A DNA stretch of 21,527 bases from DATIJJ01 sp039936115. Its GTDB lineage: Bacteria > Pseudomonadota > Gammaproteobacteria > DSM-16500. The stretch's first letter is position 1; every line of letters starts with the position of its first letter. The notes below the pieces were generated by a model, which worked only from the letters and a program-made list of their open reading frames with translations, searched no databases and had not been told where the DNA came from. The translations under genes were made by a program, and so were the position numbers. Positions 16,163 through 21,527 of the stretch are shown piece after piece. The stretch spans positions 1 through 21,527 of the forward strand of contig JBDTIZ010000031.1 in the NCBI GenBank assembly GCA_039936115.1, written 5' to 3'.

Positions 16163-17314
16163 ATGCAAACATTAACGAAAAAAAAACTCAATATCGGTAT
16201 TCTCGCAGGCGAACCATCCGGTGATTTGTTAGGCGCAAGTTTAATTAGCGCACTACAAAATTTAACACCGGATATTACGTTCACGGGTATCGGTGGCCCA
16301 AAGATGATTGCAGCAGGTTGTCATAGTTTGCATGACATGGAACGATTATCTGTGATGGGTTTGGTTGAGCCTTTATTTAGATTGCGTGAATTATTTCGGA
16401 TTCGCAGCAACTTGCACCAATATTTTTTGCAAAATCGCCCAGATGTTTTTATCGGTATTGATTCACCGGATTTTAATTTAGGTTTGGAATTAAAATTACG
16501 TCGCGCAGGCATTCCAGTTGTGCATTATGTCAGTCCTTCTGTTTGGGCGTGGCGACAAAAACGTATCCATAAAATTGCTAAAGCAACTGATTTAGTCTTA
16601 ACACTTTTTCCTTTTGAAGCGGATTTTTACCAAAAACATCATGTACCTGTTCAGTTTGTCGGTCATCCATTAGCAGATGCTATTCCGTTACGCAGTGATA
16701 AACTATTGGCTCGGCAAAAATTAAAATTAGAGAGTGATGAGACTTACATCGCTATTTTGCCTGGCAGTCGCAGCAATGAAATAAAATATTTAGCTAAGGT
16801 ATTTATCAATGCAGCGTTACGTTGTCAGCAAGCAAAACCCCATTTAAAATTTATCACTTCTGCAGTCAATGAACTTCGCGATCAAGAATTTAAACAACTT
16901 TGTCAGCAGCTCGCGCCTGATTTACCGATCACTTTTTTTCAAGGCTGTTCACAAGATGTTATGGCGGCAGCAGACATCGTCATGGTAACTTCCGGTACTG
17001 CAACACTAGAAACCATGTTATTCAAACGACCTATGGTGATTGCTTATCGCATGGCAAATTTAACCTATAAATTAGCGCGCCATCTGGTGAAGTTAAAATT
17101 TTTTGGTTTACCGAATTTGCTAGCGAATGAATTTTTAGTGCCTGAGCTCATTCAAGACGACGCAAATCCAGAAAAAATTAGCACGGCAATTATCGATTAT
17201 CTTGATCATCCGGAAAAAATTGCGCTTTTAGAAGAAAGATTTTTGCAAATTCATCAAAGTTTGCGGTGTGATGCAAGCGCTCAGGCGGCGTGTGCTGTAA
17301 TGGGATTGGTATAG
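16163..17314 (+). CDS. lpxB: Lipid-A-disaccharide synthase LpxB
   Basis: Family 19 glycosyltransferase at the inner membrane that joins UDP-2,3-diacylglucosamine and lipid X into the lipid A disaccharide. The N-terminal GILAGEPSGDLLGASL is the family signature. IGGPKMIAAGC, GIDSPDFNL and VHYVSPSVWAWRQKRIHKI follow. The second domain has AILPGSRSNEIKYL and MVTSGTATLETMLF for nucleotide-sugar binding. Length 383 equals the usual size. It follows lpxA by nine bases. Downstream, only 16 bp separate it from the convergent unknown gene, and the rnhB gene that follows lpxB in E. coli has been pushed about 2.3 kb away. Confidence 0.96.
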   Translation: MQTLTKKKLNIGILAGEPSGDLLGASLISALQNLTPDITFTGIGGPKMIAAGCHSLHDMERLSVMGLVEPLFRLRELFRIRSNLHQYFLQNRPDVFIGIDSPDFNLGLELKLRRAGIPVVHYVSPSVWAWRQKRIHKIAKATDLVLTLFPFEADFYQKHHVPVQFVGHPLADAIPLRSDKLLARQKLKLESDETYIAILPGSRSNEIKYLAKVFINAALRCQQAKPHLKFITSAVNELRDQEFKQLCQQLAPDLPITFFQGCSQDVMAAADIVMVTSGTATLETMLFKRPMVIAYRMANLTYKLARHLVKLKFFGLPNLLANEFLVPELIQDDANPEKISTAIIDYLDHPEKIALLEERFLQIHQSLRCDASAQAACAVMGLV

Positions 17315-17330
17315 GGGTTTGTTGACAATT

Positions 17331-18386
17331 TTAGGGCCCACCTCGTGATTTAGACTCACCTGCGAAATTTTTTATAGAATCAATCACGGGACGGGTAAAG
17401 TTATCCAGGAATTCTAAAATTGCTTTTGTCTGATCTATTAGTTTGGTTGATGAAGGCTTGCCTGCAAAAAGTAAAAGTCGAAGCGAGCGCGGCGAACTTG
17501 TTTTAGATTTTGCGAGCATTTCAATTTCCTGAATACGTTGTGTCAATCCCTTAAGATTTTCCTCTATGGCTCTCGCATCAACTTCGTCACCTGCTTGTAT
17601 ATTCTTAAATTCACTTTGTAAAGTTTCAACCATGTTTGTTGTGTCAAGTGAAGTACCACTAAAATTTGCTTTATATTCTTTAATTATAGTATCAAAATTT
17701 GTTTTGAGCTTGCCCAGTTCAAGCATGGGCAGTTCTTTAACAGAAAAGCAAACTGCATCGTCAAAAATAGTGCTGTCAACCGACGTATACGCAGATAATT
17801 TAGTGTATTCAGAAACTGTCTGATCAATATCTTCTGATTTATACACGCGCTTAATTTCTTTGTTAAGAGCTAGAAATTTAAATTTGGAATCCTCACTTAT
17901 ACTCATATTTTGACTAATTCTCATTACAATGAGCGAAGTCATTGCGCTGACAAACGCACTAGGACCTTGGATGTCGAATATTTCGAGTCCTTCTTTAGCT
18001 CGTTTTGAATTAATGATAAAAAATGTAGTGGTGAGTTCAGTAATAATATTTCCATCTTTATCTAAAACTTCTCTGCAAGCTGCCAACGCAACTCTATGAG
18101 TAAACTCAGCTATCATTTTCTTGCTAGCATCCGTTAGTGTGGATTGATCTTCTTCGGAGTCTGATTTCAAACTGATCTGATTTAATAACGCGATGAATTG
18201 TGTTTCTAACTTATTAATAAGAGGAATTTGAATGCTATCTTGGAGTTGGTTGACAAATCTATCGAATGTGACTTCATTTGCAACCCTATCAAAGAAGGTG
18301 GATTGAGAAGTGTCGGGATAACTTTGACCCTTCTTATGATTTTCAATAGCATTTTGAAGAAACGTAATAAATCGCGGTGTGGACAT
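17331..18386 (-). CDS. Unknown protein A of a tandem paralogous pair
   Basis: A 351-residue protein that I do not recognise. It looks cytoplasmic and mostly helical, with no signal peptide and no membrane segment. A likely coiled coil lies at about 250-295. It shares with its neighbour B an N-terminal RFITFL-type start, DRFVN (42-46), and REVLDKDGNI (105-114, against AEILDKNGDI in B). Around 105-155 the hydrophobic pattern also agrees, and further on both have a V-D-S-x-I motif. The two therefore seem to be diverged duplicates. The start has AAGGTG six bases upstream. It lies 41 bp after B on the same strand, probably as one operon, in AT-rich sequence unlike the core genes. A secreted effector is possible given the likely lineage, but no direct sign of one is seen. 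Confidence 0.75.
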   Translation of the reverse strand: MSTPRFITFLQNAIENHKKGQSYPDTSQSTFFDRVANEVTFDRFVNQLQDSIQIPLINKLETQFIALLNQISLKSDSEEDQSTLTDASKKMIAEFTHRVALAACREVLDKDGNIITELTTTFFIINSKRAKEGLEIFDIQGPSAFVSAMTSLIVMRISQNMSISEDSKFKFLALNKEIKRVYKSEDIDQTVSEYTKLSAYTSVDSTIFDDAVCFSVKELPMLELGKLKTNFDTIIKEYKANFSGTSLDTTNMVETLQSEFKNIQAGDEVDARAIEENLKGLTQRIQEIEMLAKSKTSSPRSLRLLLFAGKPSSTKLIDQTKAILEFLDNFTRPVIDSIKNFAGESKSRGGP

Positions 18387-18427
18387 ATATCACCTTATTT
18401 ATTTTTTCTTCATCCTGAAAAGTATTG

Positions 18428-19474
18428 TTAGTCCGTAGGTTTATTAGAAATAGGTTTTGGATTCTGTATAAGCGGTACTACATTCTTAGCCAATACCATA
18501 AAAAATTTAATGGCATCATTAAGTGCTTTAATATCTGGATCGATCGGTTTAGAAAAAAAAGACCACGAATTGTCAACAAGCAGACTGGCTGCTTTTACTC
18601 GTTCTTTTTCTAATGATTCAAGAATTTCAATGACGGATTTAGAACTTGATCCAACCAGTATTTTACTTACCTGAACAATTAAGTTGTTGCATTGCCTATC
18701 TAATTGGGCATAAACATTAGATGCAGCTTCTGGTTGTTTTGAGTCGAGCTTTAGCAATCTTATATTAATCTTTGATACCGATTCAATTATATTTATTTGT
18801 GCTATTTCTATGGTTTTTATAAAATACTCATCAAGAGTATTGGACTGGGTTAATTGCTCGTCTTTACCTGCATAGAGATAAATTGGACTGTCAACCGGAA
18901 ATATAGAGGCTAAGTGTCGCTCCAATTTATAACGTTTTAAATTTTGATCAATGGCAGTTGCTACTGCTGTGTAAATCTCTAATCTAGTTTCACTTTCATA
19001 GCATTTGGCTAGAGTTGATTGATAGTCAGTCGAAGTGATGATTAAGCTGTCAATATAACGCGCGAAGCCTTTTATTAATTGATATTTTGTGGCTGGAGTC
19101 TCGTTTTCCTTACTCAATCCTAGTGCTTTTTTAATCAGAGGATGGATATCGCCGTTTTTATCTAATATTTCGGCACTTGCTATTTTAAGAAGTTTATCAG
19201 TAAAAACTGAAACCGCAGCTGTGCTGGGTGCATCTAATCTAGTAGGAGTGTCTGATGTTTTTTCTTCGGTTTTTTTTTCAGTGAGCTTACTTTTTTCAAC
19301 TAATTTAATGGATTCGGCAGTGAGTTCTTTGAGATTAGGTATTTCAATTGCAATATGTAGATCATCAAATGTATTGGCGAATCTATCCATGCTCTGGGCT
19401 ATATTTTTTTTAGCGACTTTTTCGAATTCATCGGTGTTACCACCTTCCAGAAAAGCAACGAAGCGATTACCCAT
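18428..19474 (-). CDS. Unknown protein B of a tandem paralogous pair
   Basis: A 348-residue protein of unknown function, distant paralogue of the next gene downstream. The order is RFVAFLE, then DRFAN (30-34), a Lys/Glu/Thr-rich stretch at about 58-80 that is probably a linker, and AEILDKNGDI (101-110). After this comes a long helical region with FPVDSPIYLYAGKDE in the middle. No signal peptide or membrane helix is evident. The ATG at 19474 is chosen because GAGGGG lies seven bases upstream; a GTG two codons earlier is too close to it. It is divergent from rnhB and probably the first gene of the B-A operon. Confidence 0.75.
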   Translation of the reverse strand: MGNRFVAFLEGGNTDEFEKVAKKNIAQSMDRFANTFDDLHIAIEIPNLKELTAESIKLVEKSKLTEKKTEEKTSDTPTRLDAPSTAAVSVFTDKLLKIASAEILDKNGDIHPLIKKALGLSKENETPATKYQLIKGFARYIDSLIITSTDYQSTLAKCYESETRLEIYTAVATAIDQNLKRYKLERHLASIFPVDSPIYLYAGKDEQLTQSNTLDEYFIKTIEIAQINIIESVSKINIRLLKLDSKQPEAASNVYAQLDRQCNNLIVQVSKILVGSSSKSVIEILESLEKERVKAASLLVDNSWSFFSKPIDPDIKALNDAIKFFMVLAKNVVPLIQNPKPISNKPTD

Positions 19475-19510
19475 ACTCACACCCCTCTAGTATTCTATAT
19501 CATTCTCTTT

Positions 19511-19546
19511 AGTATAGCGCTTTACAGAAAAAAGGTTCTTTTCTGT
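19511..19546 (-). promoter_or_regulatory. Candidate promoter/operator region of the B-A operon
   Basis: On the minus strand TATACT (19511-19516) is a near-consensus -10, about 37 bases before the start of B. The region where a -35 would be expected has no TTGACA-like hexamer. Instead it holds an 8-bp inverted repeat, ACAGAAAA (19524-19531) and TTTTCTGT (19539-19546), separated by 7 bp. A poor -35 covered by a palindrome is a layout seen at regulated promoters. On the plus strand the same hairpin runs into a T-tract and could equally be a terminator. Confidence 0.35.
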
Positions 19547-19655
19547 TATTTTTTTGACTAATCGATTGAATTATTTAATTTTTATAATACAATTACGCCT
19601 AATTTAGCAGGTATTATTTGACGCTAACAATGGAATACTGTTCAGGAAAACAACA

Positions 19656-20234
19656 ATGTCTAGAGGAAGAATCGAATACCACATTGCAGGAGTTGATGAG
19701 GCGGGACGCGGCCCTTTAGCGGGGCCTGTAATTGCCGCGGCAGTTATTTTGAATCCAGATTTTATGATTGAGGGATTAGCGGATTCAAAAATTCTGACTG
19801 AGATAAAAAGAGAAGAATTATACGGTTTGATTTATCAGCATGCTCTCAGTGTCAGTGTAGGACGTGCGGAAGTTGAAGAAATTGATGAAATCAATATTTT
19901 GCAAGCAACCATGCTTGCGATGCAGCGAGCGGTTGAAGGTTTGCATTTGCGTCCGCAACTTGCGATTGTTGATGGTAATCGATGTCCAATGTTGTTGTGT
20001 GAAACAAAAGCCATTATCAGAGGTGATCAAACGGAACCTGCGATTAGTGCAGCATCGATAATTGCAAAAGTCAGTCGTGATCGAGAAATGCGGTTGTTGG
20101 ATTTAGAATATCCGCAGTATGGTTTTGCTAAACATAAAGGTTATTCAACAAAAGAGCATATGGCTGCGTTAGAAAAATTTGGGCCTTGTGCGATTCATCG
20201 GCGGTCGTATGCCCCGGTTGCGGCGTGTTTGTGA
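19656..20234 (+). CDS. rnhB: Ribonuclease HII
   Basis: Cuts the RNA strand of RNA-DNA hybrids and removes single ribonucleotides from DNA. The active-site acids are Asp14 and Glu15 in [15 protein letters not shown], Asp106 in AIVDGNRCP, and Asp124 in [37 protein letters not shown] near the end is also typical. Length 192 is normal. An AGGA lies about nine bases before the ATG, and a TATAAT (19583-19588) could be part of its own promoter. In E. coli the gene directly follows lpxB; here the unknown A-B pair lies between them. Confidence 0.97.
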   Translation: MSRGRIEYHIAGVDEAGRGPLAGPVIAAAVILNPDFMIEGLADSKILTEIKREELYGLIYQHALSVSVGRAEVEEIDEINILQATMLAMQRAVEGLHLRPQLAIVDGNRCPMLLCETKAIIRGDQTEPAISAASIIAKVSRDREMRLLDLEYPQYGFAKHKGYSTKEHMAALEKFGPCAIHRRSYAPVAACL

Positions 20235-20261
20235 GTTGTTGTGAGGGATCGACACATATTT

Positions 20262-20314
20262 TACAAATCAAAACAGACGCGAAGTTGACTCGATACCGCG
20301 GACAAGCCGCGGTA
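20262..20314. repeat. Intergenic repeat block after rnhB: dispersed repeat copy 2 plus hairpin
   Basis: AATCAAAACAGACGC (20266-20280) repeats 2845-2859 exactly. It is followed by a hairpin TACCGCGG (20294-20301) / CCGCGGTA (20307-20314) with loop ACAAG, which may act as a terminator for rnhB although no T-tract follows. The rest of 20235-20398 shows no gene. Confidence 0.6.
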
Positions 20315-20398
20315 CGACGGCGATTGAAAAAATGACTAATCACTTTCCCCAAGCTGCGAGACAGCGTCGTCTAGAAAATCTCTCCACCGTTGTCGATT

Positions 20399-21385
20399 TT
20401 AAACCTTATTCAGCGGAGTATAATCTAAATCGAGCTCTACGTTTTCACTTTCATCAGATTGTGCAGGTGGTGGTGGTTTCTTAAAAAATCTAGCACTTTC
20501 ACAAAACGCCGTAGTTTTTTCTTCGCGGTCACCCCAGTTTTTTGCATAAGTCCGTTGATATGCAGCTTTTCCAAGTTTGTACATTGCAAAAAGACCAAGC
20601 AATGCAATTCCAGCAGCTAATCCAAAACCAGTTGCTACAGAGGTAACAAACGAAGCCGCTACTACTGCAACAGCAATTGTCACTGCAGCAACACACAAAG
20701 CTGTCACGAGACCGCTGCGAATTGCTTTACATCTCGCTCTACTACGTGATGTTTCATTTTCTAATGTAGTGATATTGCTAGACAAATTTTTATAATTCGT
20801 AAGAGTTGGTGTAGTCTGATAAGTCGTGCAGGAGTTAATAACAGCCATAGCTTGGCGTGCAAGATTTTCTGTGTCTGCTTTTTTTATTAAATGATTTCCA
20901 GAAAGATAATCGCAAAGCGCTAATCCAGTTTTTTTCAGCTCATGATCCTGAGGTAAATCCGTGAGTAATTTCCTTAACTCAAAAAAGATATCTTTGTTAA
21001 GTTTTTCTCGCGCGATTATTATTTCATGCGCAGCATTTTCACCGGCTGCATCGATTTGATCACCAACGCCAGTTACTAATCCAGCCAATCCAGATACACC
21101 CTTGCTAATCAACTTTAATCCTTTTGAATCAGTTACTCTGCCTGACATATCGACTAAACTGCCTAGAAACTCCAATCCCTCACCTAGTGTGATTGTCGCA
21201 CCGCCAAGGATATGTCCAGTATTTTGAATCATACTGGCACCTATATCTAATAGCGTTACTGCAATAGGACGGCCATTTTCGACGATGACGGAAGAGGCTT
21301 GGTGAAAGTAAATTCCTAGATTTTGCGTTATTTCCCCAGAGAATAAATAAAATTGGCTGCTTTTCTGCTGTGTCATTAACGTCAT
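20399..21385 (-). CDS. Unknown protein with hydrophobic hairpin and acidic tail
   Basis: A 328-residue protein with no recognised family and no N-terminal signal peptide. Residues about 40-118 are glycine-rich, with I/L/V spaced in an amphipathic pattern (LLDIGASMIQNTGHILGG; SKGVSGLAGLVTGVGDQ). Residues 122-220 are helical and charged. Residues about 225-269 are a strong hydrophobic hairpin, two membrane-length segments with a small turn at TGFG. A basic segment, PPPP (304-307) and an acidic tail SDESENVELDLD (310-321) follow. A membrane-inserting protein delivered to a host is one idea: a late hydrophobic hairpin plus an acidic C-terminus recalls Dot/Icm effectors, but no secretion system is visible. 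The start is uncertain (21385 or 21376); neither has a clear ribosome-binding site. Confidence 0.7.
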   Translation of the reverse strand: MTLMTQQKSSQFYLFSGEITQNLGIYFHQASSVIVENGRPIAVTLLDIGASMIQNTGHILGGATITLGEGLEFLGSLVDMSGRVTDSKGLKLISKGVSGLAGLVTGVGDQIDAAGENAAHEIIIAREKLNKDIFFELRKLLTDLPQDHELKKTGLALCDYLSGNHLIKKADTENLARQAMAVINSCTTYQTTPTLTNYKNLSSNITTLENETSRSRARCKAIRSGLVTALCVAAVTIAVAVVAASFVTSVATGFGLAAGIALLGLFAMYKLGKAAYQRTYAKNWGDREEKTTAFCESARFFKKPPPPAQSDESENVELDLDYTPLNKV

Positions 21386-21442
21386 TTGTGACGCTTGATC
21401 AGTAAGCGCTAATTAAACCACCCTCTACCCACCTAAATTATT

Positions 21443-21527
21443 TTAATTCACACTAGGCGCCAATAACGATCTATCAATTTTATAAGGGAGTAATTTTTCA
21501 TAGTCGTCGATAGTTTGACATTGCGGC
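21443..21527 (-). CDS. 3' end of an unidentified gene (rest outside window)
   Basis: One minus-strand frame is open from the window edge for 27 codons to a TAA at 21443-21445 and reads TIDDYEKLLPYKIDRSLLAP, which has the composition of real protein. The other minus-strand frame examined closes at once. It would end 57 bp before the start of the next minus-strand gene, so the two may be co-transcribed. The stretch is too short for any family assignment, and it could be chance. Confidence 0.4.
   Translation of the reverse strand, partial: PQCQTIDDYEKLLPYKIDRSLLAPSVN

Noticed and set aside
19554..19588. TTGACT and TATAAT as a rnhB promoter
   Set aside because: The spacing is 23 bp, too long for a standard sigma-70 promoter; only the TATAAT half is credible.

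Overview
The window is an AT-rich stretch of a gammaproteobacterial chromosome. Its core is the order map / rpsB-tsf-pyrH-frr-uppS-cdsA-(gap)-bamA-skp-lpxD-fabZ-lpxA-lpxB-(insertion)-rnhB, the widely conserved gammaproteobacterial translation and envelope cluster. The stress genes at the left end (clpB, uspA, cbpA-cbpM, Fe-sodB), the low G+C content, the many small palindromic intergenic repeats and the unknown proteins at the right end together fit a Legionellales or Coxiella-like, possibly host-associated, lineage. That placement is an inference from gene content and style; nothing here identifies a species.

Layout. (1) 1-2822, plus strand: the 3' end of clpB, a UspA protein, then the cbpA-cbpM pair. 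(2) 2823-4761: Fe-superoxide dismutase on the minus strand, divergent from a periplasmic thioredoxin-like protein with a DipZ-type C-terminal domain; identical 28-bp sequences lie in opposite orientation at both ends of this block. (3) 4762-10421: map on the minus strand, divergent from the rpsB operon, which has a probable S2-binding leader; tsf, pyrH, frr, uppS and cdsA follow with tight or overlapping junctions. (4) 10422-17314: bamA, skp, lpxD, fabZ, lpxA and lpxB, covering outer-membrane protein assembly, periplasmic chaperoning and the first steps of lipid A synthesis. The dxr and rseP genes that often lie between cdsA and bamA are absent, and palindromic repeats fill the gap. (5) 17315-21527: an accessory strip. 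A minus-strand tandem pair of distant paralogues of unknown function separates lpxB from rnhB. After rnhB comes another minus-strand unknown gene with a strong hydrophobic hairpin and an acidic tail, preceded by the 3' end of a further minus-strand gene cut by the window edge.

The core genes run from ribosome biogenesis (S2, EF-Ts, RRF) through nucleotide and lipid precursors (UMP kinase, undecaprenyl diphosphate, CDP-diacylglycerol) to outer-membrane construction (BamA, Skp, LpxD/A/B, FabZ). The least explained parts are the three unknown proteins at the right end, the missing dxr-rseP segment, the set of intergenic repeat families, and unusual residues in LpxA. No RNA gene, IS element or CRISPR array was found, and no gene-free stretch exceeds 300 bases.
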